The translations under genes and the position numbers were made by a program. Of a stretch of 64,000 nt of DNA, positions 38,472 through 47,173 are shown piece after piece. Within the stretch, counting starts at the first letter, position 1. Every line of letters begins with the position of its first letter. Below the pieces are notes generated by a model. The model was given only the letters and a program-made list of their open reading frames with translations, made no database searches and was not told the origin of the DNA. This DNA is from Bacillus sp. JCM 19058 (GTDB lineage: Bacteria > Bacillota > Bacilli > Bacillales_H > Bacillaceae_D). The DNA is taken from positions 1-64,000 of the forward strand of contig BAXO01000010.1 in NCBI GenBank assembly GCA_001310555.1, in the 5' to 3' direction.

Positions 38472-38940
38472 AAGCGTATTCATTGTATGTTGTCGTGCAT
38501 CGTGTCGTTACTGTTTATTAAGACATCTCTTCCAGAGCTTCTCATGCATACATATTTTTACACTGATTAACGTGTCATAATTGTGTGTTCAAAGCCTTTC
38601 AAGTAATCAAGGGGAGCTAAAGCTCGACAATCGACATCTAATCGATATGGCGAAAAACAGACAGATGGACTTCAGCTAAACTGAATTTATTCCAGGTGTC
38701 TTACGGCTTCCTTATTACAGACTTTGAACATTCTCGATAGGCATAAGTATGGAAGTGTATATGAGTTTCAGATAGGGTACGTTAACGTATAGTACATTCT
38801 GTTTTCGTCATGTATGTTTTTATACTTGTGCCTGTTTCTGTGTAATTGTTATGAATGCTCTTGAAAAGGCTGTGAAACACTACGGGCACGGGTATGCTTA
38901 ATCATATGAAAATATAACGAAAGAAAGAGGTTGATGGAAA

Positions 38941-39204
38941 ATGGCTGAAAAAACGTTTAAAATTACAGCAGAAACAGGTATTCACGCACGCCCAGCAACT
39001 CAGCTGGTCAATAAGGCAGGTCAATTCTCTTCTGACATTACACTTGAGTACAAGGGGAAAACCGTAAATCTCAAATCAATCATGGGAGTTATGTCTCTTG
39101 GTGTCAGTCAAGGAGCGGAAGTGACGATAAAAGCAGAAGGTTCTGATGCAGAAGAGGCTCTAACTGCAATCGATGAAGTGATTAAGGAAGGGTTAGGAGA
39201 ATAA
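38941..39204 (+). CDS. ptsH: Phosphocarrier protein HPr
   Basis: Small phosphocarrier of the sugar phosphotransferase system, 87 residues, intact. His15 lies in [12 protein letters not shown] (phosphorylated by enzyme I). Ser46 lies in [13 protein letters not shown] (phosphorylated by HprK and used as CcpA co-repressor). ATG 38941 has AAAGAGG upstream. ptsI starts 2 nt after its stop. In B. subtilis ptsHI follow ptsG elsewhere on the chromosome; here no ptsG is adjacent. Confidence 0.97.
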   Translation: MAEKTFKITAETGIHARPATQLVNKAGQFSSDITLEYKGKTVNLKSIMGVMSLGVSQGAEVTIKAEGSDAEEALTAIDEVIKEGLGE

Positions 39205-39206
39205 GT

Positions 39207-40930
39207 ATGCATCACACATTAAACGGAATCGCAGCATCTTCGGGTATTGCGATTGCGAAAGCTTTTGTCCATGAAGAGCCTAAGCTTCACATCGAAGCAA
39301 GCAAAGTAGAAGATGTGGAACGGGAATTGAAGCGTTTAGATGAAGCTCTTGCTACTTCAAAGCAAGAGCTTTCTGAAATAAAGGATAAAACGGAGGCTGA
39401 GCTCGGAGCCGACAAAGCAGAAATCTTTGCTGCTCACCTTCTCGTGTTAAGCGATCCGGAGCTGATTAGCTCCGTCCAGGAAAAAAAATAAAAAAAATGA
39501 AAAGCAGAATGCGCAATTCGCATTAAATGAAGTAGCCGATCATTTTATCGGCTTATTTGAAAGCATGGATGACGAATATATGAGAGAAAGAGCTGCTGAT
39601 ATTCGCGACGTGTCCAAGCGAGCGCTCGGTCATTTGCTTGGAGTAGAAGCTCGTTCCCTTGCATCGATAACAGAGGAGACAATCATCATCGCTGAGGATT
39701 TGACGCCTTCTGACACAGCGCAGCTTAATCCAACACTCGTTAAGGGTTTTGCAACGAATATAGGTGGACGCACCTCTCACTCAGCCATTATGTCGCGCTC
39801 GCTTGAAATACCGGCAGTCGTCGGAACGAAGGAAATTACTGCTCATGTGGAAAACGGGATGACCGTTATCGTCGATGGACTTGCTGGCGTTGTCATTATT
39901 AACCCTAATGCAGAACAGTTAAAAACGTATCGAAAGAAGCAGGTAGATTTTCTTAAGCAAAAGGCTGAATGGGCCAAGCTTGTGATGAACCAACGATTAC
40001 GAGCGACGAGCAGCACGTAGAGTTAGCTGCCAATATCGGAACTCCGAATGATTTGGAAAGCGTGATCAGAAATGGTGCTGAAGGAGTCGGCCTTTATCGA
40101 ACCGAATTTCTTTACATGGGAAGAGATGCGCTGCCAACAGAAGAGGAGCAGTATCAAGCTTATAAGGAAGTTGTCGAACGTATGGAAGGCAAGCCCGTCG
40201 TCATCCGGACATTGGATATTGGTGGGGATAAGGAGCTGCCTTATATGGAGCTTCCGGAAGAGTTAAACCCATTTTTAGGCTATCGGGCTATCCGCCTCTG
40301 CCTCGAAAATGAGGAGATGTTCCGGACTCAGCTGCGAGCGTTACTGCGTGCGAGCGCTTTTGGACAGCTAAAAATCATGTTTCCGATGATCGCAACATTG
40401 GAAGAGCTACGCCAGGCGAAAGCATTATTGTATGAAGAGAAAGATAAGCTGAAGAATGAAGAAGTAGAGGTGTCTGATGCCGTTGAGGTGGGAATTATGG
40501 TTGAAATTCCGTCGACGGCAGTAGCGGCCAACCTATTTGCAAAAGAAGTTGACTTCTTCAGTATTGGAACAAATGATTTAATCCAATATACAATGGCTGC
40601 AGACCGGATGAATGAACGCGTGTCATACTTGTATCAGCCTATCATCCAGCGATTCTCCGCTTAGTCAAAATGGTTATCACCGCCGCCCATAACGAAAGAA
40701 AATGGGTTGGGATGTGCGGAGAGATGGCCGGCGATGAAGTCGCTATTCCGATTTTACTCGGCTTAGGGCTTGATGAATTCAGTATGAGTGCAACATCAAT
40801 ATTGCCGGCTCGAAGTCAGCTTCGTTCCATATCTAAAGCAGTTTTAAGTAAAGAGGTTGACAAGCTGTTGCAGCTTGATACGGCAGATGAAGTGGAAAAA
40901 GCGGTTCGCGAAGCTTATTTACAAAATTAA
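39207..40930 (+). CDS. ptsI: PTS enzyme I (PEP-protein phosphotransferase)
   Basis: Transfers phosphate from PEP to HPr, about 574 residues. The phospho-histidine is in [21 protein letters not shown]. The PEP-binding TIM barrel shows [42 protein letters not shown] and GMCGEMAGD. Three indels interrupt it: an A-rich stretch at about 39482-39497 (one extra), one missing base near 39985 (restored [15 protein letters not shown]) and one near 40640 (restored [15 protein letters not shown]). It is translationally close to ptsH and ends before a strong terminator. Confidence 0.95.
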
Positions 40931-40956
40931 CATCGTAGCCGTAGCTAAAGGAACCT

Positions 40957-40998
40957 CCCCTAGGGTGCTCGAGCTGGAGCTTCCTAGGGGTTTTTTTT
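40957..40998 (+). terminator. Rho-independent terminator of ptsHI
   Basis: Stem CCCCTAGG / CCTAGGGG followed by eight T. Confidence 0.88.
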
Positions 40999-41229
40999 GC
41001 TATGTATAGAATCCCTTAAGCGATTCACTTTTCCGCGTTACAAGCATAATTATACTAAATAGGTAGTCTAGCTGTTTATAATGACGATGAATTCTTAGAG
41101 TCCCAAAGGGTTTACACGATCTGCTTGCTTTTCTATGAAAAAAAAGCGACAATTAATATATAAGTTAGTCAATATGACCAACGTGGCAATGCTCATCTAA
41201 AAAAGATAGGAAAACGGAGGTGTTGGTGA

Positions 41230-41680
41230 GTGAACCAGAAGCAGGTAGAACAAATCGAGCTCTCGTTGCGAAGAGTTGCGGATATGGTAAAACAAAAAGG
41301 AAGGGTCATTTTAGCCCATTTTCCAATAACACCACCACAATTTGTCGCCTTACAGTGGCTGAATGAATATGGCGATATGACGATTGGTGAACTTTCGACA
41401 AAAATGTATTTAGCTTGCAGCACAACGACAGACTTGGTTGACCGTATGGAAAAAAATGAGCTTGTCGAACGGGTTAAAGATAAACAGGATCGCCGAGTTG
41501 TGCGAATTCACTTGTTGGATAAAGGAAAAACCATTATCCAAGAAGTGATTTCAAAAAGGCAGGCGTATTTGGAAAACATTTTGTCCAATTTTTCAAATGA
41601 ACAGGTCGATTTTTTGGAAAAAAAGTATGCAAATGCTTCATGAAGAAATGAAGGACACACGGGTGAAACAGTTATCTTAG
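41230..41680 (+). CDS. ysmB: MarR-family regulator YsmB
   Basis: Winged-helix MarR regulator of about 149 residues. It has the core TPPQFVALQWLNEYGDMTIG, the recognition region STKMYLACSTTTDLVDRMEK and the wing with the RVKDKQDRRVVRIHLLDKGK signature. The start is GTG 41230 with GGAGGTG upstream. An extra A near 41620-41626 gives an early stop; corrected, it ends LHEEMKDTRVKQLS at TAG 41678. In B. subtilis ysmB sits before racE in the same way. Its targets and ligand are unknown. Confidence 0.87.
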
Positions 41681-41712
41681 AGACAAATTAACTGACGTCC
41701 GATCAATCTTTA

Positions 41713-41726
41713 AATGAATATTCATT
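41713..41726. promoter_or_regulatory. Perfect 14-bp palindrome upstream of murI
   Basis: AATGAATATTCATT lies 30 nt before the murI start and 33 nt after ysmB. Size and position fit an operator, possibly for YsmB itself. It resembles a FadR half-site pair without the central spacing. Confidence 0.4.
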
Positions 41727-41755
41727 AGAACAACAAAGAAATTGAGGGAAGTTTG

Positions 41756-42555
41756 TTGGAGAAACCGATTGGGGTTATTGATTCGGGTCTGGGTGGATTG
41801 ACGGTAGCGAAAGAATTGCTACGTCAATTGCCGAAGGAAGAATTGATTTATATTGGAGATTCAGCCAGATGCCCGTATGGACCACGTTCTGTAGAAGAGG
41901 TTCGTGCTTTCACATGGCAAATGATCGAGCGTTTACAGGCTGAACAGATGAAGATGCTTGTAATTGCTTGTAATACAGCAGCTGCAGTAGTACTGGAAGA
42001 AGTCAAGCGCGAATTGTCAATTCCTGTCGTAGGAGTCGTTCAACCGGGAGCGATAAGCGCGTTAAAGGTTTCAAAAAAATAACCATATTGCAGTTATTGG
42101 AACGTCAGGGACGATTAATAGTCAAGCCTATGAGCATGCTTTAAAAGCAGTGAATAGTGACGTGAAGGTCGAAAGCCTTGCCTGTCCGCCATTCGTGCCA
42201 ATCGTCGAACGGGGCGCTTTTGCTAGTGAAGAAGCACGGGGGATAATCGAGGAAACGTTAAGACCGCTCGTTGGAATAGGCTTCGATACAATGATCCTTG
42301 GCTGTACCCATTATCCGTTATTACGCAATTTTATCCAGGCAGGGGTCGGAACGCACATACAGCTTATTTCCTCTGGAGACGAAACCGCCAGAGAAGTAAG
42401 CAGTCTACTTTATCATAAAAATATGCGTGTGACATCAACCCGCAAGCCGCACCATGCTTTTTTTTACGACTGGTCGCGCCGATAGCTTCAAACGCTTGGC
42501 CGAGCAGTGGTTGGAAATGCGTGTTGAGACGGTAGAAACGATACGCTTAGGTTAA
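41756..42555 (+). CDS. murI: Glutamate racemase
   Basis: Makes D-glutamate for peptidoglycan (and for poly-gamma-glutamate in bacilli), about 265 residues. The start [20 protein letters not shown] holds the catalytic Asp. The two catalytic cysteines are in [10 protein letters not shown] and GCTHYPLL. The start is one of two adjacent TTG codons (41753 or 41756), with GAGGGAA upstream. Extra bases in runs near 42075-42081 (A) and 42461-42467 (T) split it; the joints restore [16 protein letters not shown] and [13 protein letters not shown]. The gene is called racE in B. subtilis. Confidence 0.93.
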
Positions 42556-42567
42556 TATGTCAAAAAT

Positions 42568-42601
42568 CCTCCTTGAATCGAAATCAAGGGGGCTTTTTTT
42601 T
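42568..42601 (+). terminator. Rho-independent terminator of murI
   Basis: Stem CCTCCTTGA / TCAAGGGGG with a 7-nt loop, followed by CTTTTTTTT. Confidence 0.85.
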
Positions 42602-42771
42602 ATGTTCAAATGGGACGGCCTTCCCTGCTTTCATCATCGCAAAACGAGTACAGGTTAGAAAGTGAATCTTAGAGTCCTCTGCTGAAGCTACAATTTTCTA
42701 ACAAAAAGGTTGGTCTATTCTGAGTGAAAGCTCGTATACATGAAGTACAAACTATGTTAGGAGGGGAAACA

Positions 42772-43870
42772 ATGAGTAAATCGTTCCGAATAGGTGTCCC
42801 TGTACTTTTACTCATGACGCTAATCGTTTCAGCTTGTTCAACCGGCTCAGACGAGGCGATGAACGAAATGGATAAACCGCCGGTCAACTATCTCGAAGAG
42901 GACGAATCTTTAGAGCTCGAAAACGAAAATCAAGGCGAGAATGAAGAGGCAGACAAAGCAGAGGAATCGGTAAAAGACGAAGGGGAAGATGAACAGGCGG
43001 TGAACGAGACGGTAAAACGAGAGCTTTATTTAATCGACTCCAACGGTCTCGTCGTTCCGCAAACGATTGATATTCCAAAGGAAGAAGGAGTATTGCGTCA
43101 ATCTTTGGAATATCTTGTTGAAGGCGGCCCCGTCACTGAGCTGTTGCCAAACGGTTTCAAGGCAGTACTCCCGCCAGGTACGTCAGTTTCCGTTAATTTG
43201 CAAAACAACGTAGCGACGGCTGACTTTTCAAATGAATTTAAAGAGTATAATCCGGAGTTGGAGCGTCAAGTGCTTGAAGCTGTGACATGGACCTTGACCC
43301 AATTTGAAAACGTCGATCAAGTAAAAATCCAGATTAATGGCTATGAGCAGGATCGGATGCCTGTTGGCGGGACACCTATTGGAGAAGTTGAGTCGTGCTG
43401 ACGGGATTAATATTGAAACCTATAATATTACTGATGTTGTAAACAGTAAGGGGGTCACCCTTTACTTCCTCGCTCAAAATGGTGAAGATACTTATTATGT
43501 CCCAGTGACTCGTCGAGTAAAGACGACAGAGGACGACCAGTTGCAAGTCGCAGTGGAGCAATTACTAGCCGGACCGTTCCCTCAATCAAATTTACTGACG
43601 GATATTAGGAACGGTGCAGAGCTGCTGGAGGAACCGAACTATGAAGACGGGCTAGTGACTTTAAATTTTAACGAATCGATTTTGAGTCAGCTTCAAGCAA
43701 CCGCTGTGTCAGAGGAAGTATTGAAAATGCTAGCATTAACCTTAACTGAACAGGAAGGTGTCGAAGCCGTCGCCTTGCAAGTAAATGGAGATGAGACGGT
43801 ATTAAATGAGTCAGGAGAAGCGACGGAACCTGTCTCAAGGCCTACACAAGTAAACGCTGGCAGCTTTTAA
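42772..43870 (+). CDS. gerM: Spore germination/cortex lipoprotein GerM
   Basis: Lipoprotein of about 366 residues needed in Bacillus for normal sporulation and germination. The signal peptide ends LIVSAC (lipobox, Cys at residue 23). A very acidic linker follows (about residues 35-80), then two GerMN domains (about 82-205 and 215-340). Start ATG 42772 follows GGAGGGG. Two bases appear missing near 43386, restoring PIGEGLSRADGINIE. It stands between murI and rph as in B. subtilis. Confidence 0.92.
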
Positions 43871-44021
43871 CCGTTCCGAAACGATGCAAAAACAGTAAGA
43901 GAGTATTGGGTTTTTCCCTCAAGGCGGTCAAATGTGCGGAATGCGGAGCTTTTGCCTAATGAATCCGAGCGTGCGCTGTTCGTGCTTTGTAGCATCTGTA
44001 ACAGAAATGTAGGGCAAGAGC
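43871..44021. other. Intergenic stretch after gerM, no gene
   Basis: No frame with a ribosome site was seen. The rest of the gap up to rph holds a promoter and a structured leader, given separately. Confidence 0.45.
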
Positions 44022-44051
44022 TTGGTATTGCTGTTAAAATTCATTTATAAT
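44022..44051 (+). promoter_or_regulatory. Sigma-A promoter upstream of rph
   Basis: TTGGTA at 44022-44027, an 18-nt spacer and TATAAT at 44046-44051. Transcription would start near 44058. Confidence 0.65.
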
Positions 44052-44062
44052 GGAGAAAGTAC

Positions 44063-44150
44063 GGAGGGCTTATGCCACCTCCTTTTTCTTAAAGCACGTT
44101 TATGTCTTGTTGCGCCCTTGTTAAGGGTGAAGTGCTAATGATACGCAACA
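44063..44150 (+). promoter_or_regulatory. Structured leader of rph with a promoter-proximal terminator-like hairpin
   Basis: A short hairpin GGAGG (44063-44067) / CCTCC (44078-44082) is followed at once by TTTTT and begins only about 5 nt after the predicted start of transcription. Further on, TGTTGCG (44108-44114) pairs with CGCAACA (44144-44150), enclosing CCCTT / AAGGG (44115-44119 / 44123-44127). It may be an attenuator or leader RNA; the class was not recognised. Confidence 0.4.
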
Positions 44151-44195
44151 CGTAACACCTGGGAATATCGTGAAACAATGAGAGAGGGTTGTGAA

Positions 44196-44952
44196 ATGAG
44201 AGAGGATAGCAGAGCTAACAATCAATTGCGTGATGTACAAATCGTTAAGGATTTTACGATGCATCCGGAAGGCTCAGTTTTAATAACGATGGGAAATACA
44301 AAAGTCATTTGTACGGCAAGTATCGAAGAGAAGGTTCCATATTTTTTTGCGAGGGCAAGGGAAGGGCTGGATTACAGCTGAATATTCCATGTTGCCAAGA
44401 GCAACTGAGCAAAGAAATATACGAGAGTCGTCGAAAGGGAAAGTATCAGGTAGAACGATGGAAATCCAGCGTCTCATCGGCCGTGCTCTGCGTTCTGTGT
44501 TGGAATTGGACAAGCTCGGCGAACGAACGATTTGGATTGATTGTGATGTGATTCAGGCTGATGGAGGGACGCGAACAGCTTCGATTACTGGTGCTTTTGT
44601 TGCGCTCGCTTTAGCGGTTGAAAAAGCAAGAAATGAAAAAAAATTAAAAGAGTGGCCGATTAAAGAGTATCTCGCAGCCGTTTCGGTCGGGATCGACAAG
44701 ACCAACGGAGCAATTCTCGATTTGTGCTATGTAGAGGATGCTGCAGCAGAAGTTGATTTAAACGTCGTCATGACAGAAGGGCATCAATTTGTAGAACTGC
44801 AGGGAACCGGAGAAGAGGCAACCTTCTCAAGAAATCAGCTAAACCAGATGCTCGAGCTAGCCGAGAAAGGGATCGATCAACTGATTCAAATACAACAACA
44901 AGTGCTCGGAAATATTGAAGACGAAAGAATACATAAAAAGGATGAGACTTGA
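44196..44952 (+). CDS. rph: Ribonuclease PH
   Basis: Phosphorolytic 3'-5' exoribonuclease that trims tRNA 3' ends, about 251 residues. It shows the N-terminal [15 protein letters not shown], the phosphate-binding region [14 protein letters not shown] and [20 protein letters not shown], and [25 protein letters not shown] 44196 has GAGAGGG upstream. A T run near 44341-44347 is one too long, and the joint restores [12 protein letters not shown]. It overlaps the next gene by one base (TGATG), as in B. subtilis rph-ysnA. Confidence 0.94.
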
Positions 44953-45558
44953 TGGCAACAGAATGGATCATTGCGACAACAAATAAAGGGAAGATCGTTG
45001 AGTTTACGCAAATACTGGAAAAGCCTGGCCGCGTTATCAAATCGCTTCTTGACTATCAGGAAATCCCTGAAATTGTCGAGGACGGCAAGACATTTGCTGA
45101 AAATGCAATGAAAAAGGCGAGAACGGCTGCTCAGCATCTAGGTAAGGTTGTAATTGCCGACGATTCAGGACTTATCGTCGATGAGCTGGATGGTCGACCT
45201 GGCATTTTTTTTCAGCGCGCTATGCCGGAGCGGCGAGAGACGATCAGGCGAATGTGAAAAAGGTGCTCAATCAGTTAGCAGGTATCCCCGCCTCAAGAAG
45301 AACGGCACGCTTTATATGCGCTATCGCTGTTTACGATCCACATGACAGCTCCAAAGTGTATGAAGGCGTCTGTGAAGGGAGAATTGCTATGGAGCCACGC
45401 GGAACGAATGGATTTGGTTACGATCCGATTTTTTTTGTTTCCCGAGCTCAATATGACGATGGCAGAAATGAGCTCACAGGAAAAAAAACAAGCGTAGTCA
45501 CCGAGCCCTTGCGCTCAAAAAAATGCGAGAAGACGAGCACTTGCAGGAATTTGAATAG
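44952..45558 (+). CDS. ysnA: XTP/dITP pyrophosphatase (RdgB/HAM1 family, YsnA)
   Basis: House-cleaning enzyme that hydrolyses non-canonical purine nucleotides, about 201 residues. Motifs are WIIATTNKGKIVEF, the DDSGL block (VVIADDSGLIVDEL), the ARYAG region, and GTNGFGYDPIF. The start is ATG 44952, overlapping the rph stop; the TTG three bases earlier is possible. Several run-length errors (T run near 45205-45212; A runs near 45481-45488 and 45519-45525) break it. Corrected, it continues MSSQEKNKRSHRALALKKMR and ends at TAG 45556. Confidence 0.9.
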
Positions 45559-45571
45559 AGAGGAGAAAAGG

Positions 45572-46084
45572 ATGAAGGTATTAATCATTAGCGATAGCCA
45601 CGGCTGGAGTGAGGAGCTTGAGGCTGTGATCGAACGGCATAAGGCTGAAGTTGAAGCGATCATTCATTGTGGGGATTCGGAGCTCGCTCCATCAGATAGG
45701 GCGCTGGAAAAGGTTAAGGTTGTCGCAGGAAATTGCGACTTTAACAGTGACTTTCCGCAAGAAAGGCTGGAAGATATCGCTGGGATGCGATTTTACATTA
45801 CGCATGGTCACCTCCATTCCGTTAAGAACAATTTAGTTAAGCTTAGCTATCGAGCGGAAGAGGTTCAAGCCGAGGTGGTTTGCTTTGGCCACACGCATCA
45901 CGCTACTTGTTTTCAGGAAAATGGGGTCACCTATATTAATCCTGGCAGCCTCCGCTTGCCCGCAAGACCAAAGCGGGTACAAATCTACTGTTTGTGTGAG
46001 ATTAACGATGAACAAATCGCTATCCGCTTTTATGAACGAGCGGGCGGAGAGGTCGAGGGTTTGGCTCAGACGTTTCTTCGCTAA
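45572..46084 (+). CDS. ysnB: YfcE/MJ0936-type metallophosphoesterase (YsnB)
   Basis: Small calcineurin-like phosphodiesterase of 170 residues, intact. The metal site shows ISDSHGW (motif DxH), IHCGDSE (GD), VAGNCD (GNCD), THGHLHS (GH) and FGHTHHA (GHTH). The natural substrate is unknown for YsnB; the YfcE family hydrolyses phosphodiesters in vitro. ATG 45572 has GAGGAG upstream and lies 13 nt after the ysnA stop, so rph-ysnA-ysnB is probably one operon. Confidence 0.92.
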   Translation: MKVLIISDSHGWSEELEAVIERHKAEVEAIIHCGDSELAPSDRALEKVKVVAGNCDFNSDFPQERLEDIAGMRFYITHGHLHSVKNNLVKLSYRAEEVQAEVVCFGHTHHATCFQENGVTYINPGSLRLPARPKRVQIYCLCEINDEQIAIRFYERAGGEVEGLAQTFLR

Positions 46085-46089
46085 ACGAG

Positions 46090-46136
46090 AACTGTACGTC
46101 CTCACCCTTGAAAAAAGGAGTGAAGGACGTACAGTT
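46090..46136. repeat. 12-bp perfect inverted repeat after ysnB
   Basis: AACTGTACGTCC (46090-46101) and GGACGTACAGTT (46125-46136) with a 23-nt loop, followed by an A8 run rather than T on the plus strand. Probably the end of the rph operon, but not a canonical rho-independent terminator. Confidence 0.55.
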
Positions 46137-46147
46137 AAAAAAAAGGT

Positions 46148-46176
46148 TTGACATTTGCGATGTTTTTCGGTATATT
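46148..46176 (+). promoter_or_regulatory. Strong sigma-A promoter of the tRNA genes
   Basis: Consensus TTGACA at 46148-46153, a 17-nt spacer and TATATT at 46171-46176, 22 nt before tRNA-Gly. Confidence 0.85.
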
Positions 46177-46198
46177 AAATATCGTCGCTGCAACACGT

Positions 46199-46269
46199 GC
46201 GGGTGTAGTTTAGTGGTAAAACCTCAGCCTTCCAAGCTGATGTCGTGGGTTCGATTCCCATCACCCGCT
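46199..46269 (+). tRNA. tRNA-Gly (anticodon UCC)
   Basis: 71-nt cloverleaf with acceptor stem GCGGGTG / CACCCGC, anticodon loop CTTCCAA (anticodon TCC) and T-loop TTCGATT. The CCA end is not encoded. It lies directly behind the strong promoter and 5 nt before the split tRNA-Arg, so the two are co-transcribed. Confidence 0.95.
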
Positions 46270-46274
46270 TTTTT

Positions 46275-46653
46275 GTCCCAGTAGCTCAGCAGGATAGAGC
46301 AACGGCCTTCAAGGAAAAAGGAGCCTTTGTGGGGAAAGAAGAACTCGCAAAGTGGACGACACTGTATCGGTGAAGCCTTAACAGTAGTAATGGAATGCCA
46401 ATTATTAGCTGATGGTAATACCGAGGAAACTTACGCCATAGTTTTTGGGAAAGGCTTACCGAAGAGTCTAAACAGACGGTAGGTAGCCGAGAAATAACGG
46501 CAAGTTATCGTGAGGTCCGTAGAGACTATACGTGTCGCACCTGAAACGGTGAAGATATAGTCCAGACCACAAACAATGTACGCTGTTGGTGGCGAAAGTC
46601 ATAGTGGTAAGCTAAGCCGTCGGTCGGGAGTTCGAATCTCTCCTGGGACGCCA
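46275..46653 (+). tRNA. tRNA-Arg (anticodon UCU) interrupted by an intron
   Basis: 5' exon 46275-46309 and 3' exon 46612-46653 join to a perfect 77-nt tRNA including encoded CCA. The acceptor stem is GTCCCAG / CTGGGAC, and the anticodon stem ACGGC / GCCGT with loop CTTCTAA gives anticodon TCT. The exons meet between anticodon positions 34 (T) and 35 (C), the same place where cyanobacterial tRNA-Leu(UAA) carries its group I intron. Without splicing the tRNA cannot read AGA/AGG codons. A terminator follows at 46693-46733. Confidence 0.93.
46310..46611 (+). other. Group I self-splicing intron in tRNA-Arg
   Basis: 302-nt insertion with the group I catalytic core. P7 strands are GACTATA (46524-46530) and TATAGTC (46556-46562). 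P3 strands are CGACAC (46357-46362) and GTGTCG (46532-46537). A P8 hairpin CACC/GGTG (46538-46551) closes the P3-P7-P8 pseudoknot. The last exon base is U and the last intron base is G, as the class requires. Exon bases GGCCTT pair with AGGAGCC (46319-46325) as a P1, with one C-A mismatch and a U-G pair at the splice site. No open frame is present, so it lacks a homing endonuclease. Subgroup was not determined. Confidence 0.88.
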
Positions 46654-46692
46654 TATTTTCAGTGAAAATCGAACGGTTTTGGATAGATAAGG

Positions 46693-46733
46693 GATGCTAA
46701 CGCAGATTGGAACACTGTGGAGCATCTTTTTTT
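46693..46733 (+). terminator. Terminator of the tRNA operon
   Basis: GATGCT (46693-46698) pairs with AGCATC (46721-46726), followed by seven T. Confidence 0.7.
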
Positions 46734-46992
46734 ATTCTTACAAGGTTTCCGCAAGGTCCTATTGCCTCTAACTTAGTTTAATTAGTTGAGATAGTATATC
46801 TAAAAAGGAAAGGAACCTTTTTAATCACGGATAGGGATATGCAAGAAAAATTTTTAGTTCAACAATATATACAAAAGAAATAGCAACAATCAAAAAAAGA
46901 GGTAATGTGACTTCGACAGTGTAAGGGCATTCATTCAAAAAAAATTATGGAAGCTACTTAACAAGCAATATGTTGTAGGAGGAGGATTAAAA

Positions 46993-47110
46993 ATGACTAC
47001 TATATGTTTGGTGAGACATGGGGAAACAGATTGGAACTCAATAGGAATGTTACAAGGATAAAAATTTGAATCAAGTAACTCATCTTTCCCAATATGGAAC
47101 AGAGTTTAAT
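46993..47110 (+). pseudogene. Fragment of a phosphoglycerate-mutase-like histidine phosphatase gene
   Basis: A ribosome site AGGAGGA is followed by ATG 46993 and 22 codons ending LVRHGETDWNSIGMLQG, the N-terminal RHG motif of histidine phosphatases, then a stop at 47059-47061. Out of frame, a few more family-like residues follow (LNQVTHLSQYG) to about 47110, where tRNA-like sequence begins. The remaining 150 or more residues are absent, so this is a true truncation and not just an indel. Confidence 0.75.
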
Positions 47111-47118
47111 AAGGGGCA

Positions 47119-47173
47119 CTCCAAGTAGCTCAGCAGGATAGTCGGTCGGGAGTTCGAATCTCTTCTGGGACGC
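47119..47173 (+). pseudogene. tRNA-Arg relic lacking the anticodon arm
   Basis: 55 nt nearly identical to the flanks of the tRNA-Arg at 46275: the D-arm side GTAGCTCAGCAGGATAG is joined directly to TCGGTCGGGAGTTCGAATC and the acceptor end. The 20 bases forming the anticodon arm (and any intron) are gone, and the 5' acceptor strand is altered (CTCCAAG for GTCCCAG). It is followed by CGCTTTTT and has no CCA. It cannot make a working tRNA. Confidence 0.85.

Larger units (their letters stand above)
38252..38940. other. 689-nt region between gerE and ptsH, no gene
   Basis: Holds the gerE promoter on the minus strand and a good sigma-A promoter on the plus strand (separate entry), leaving up to about 460 nt of untranslated plus-strand sequence before ptsH. 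No coding frame with a ribosome site was seen. No cre match was found. Confidence 0.5.
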
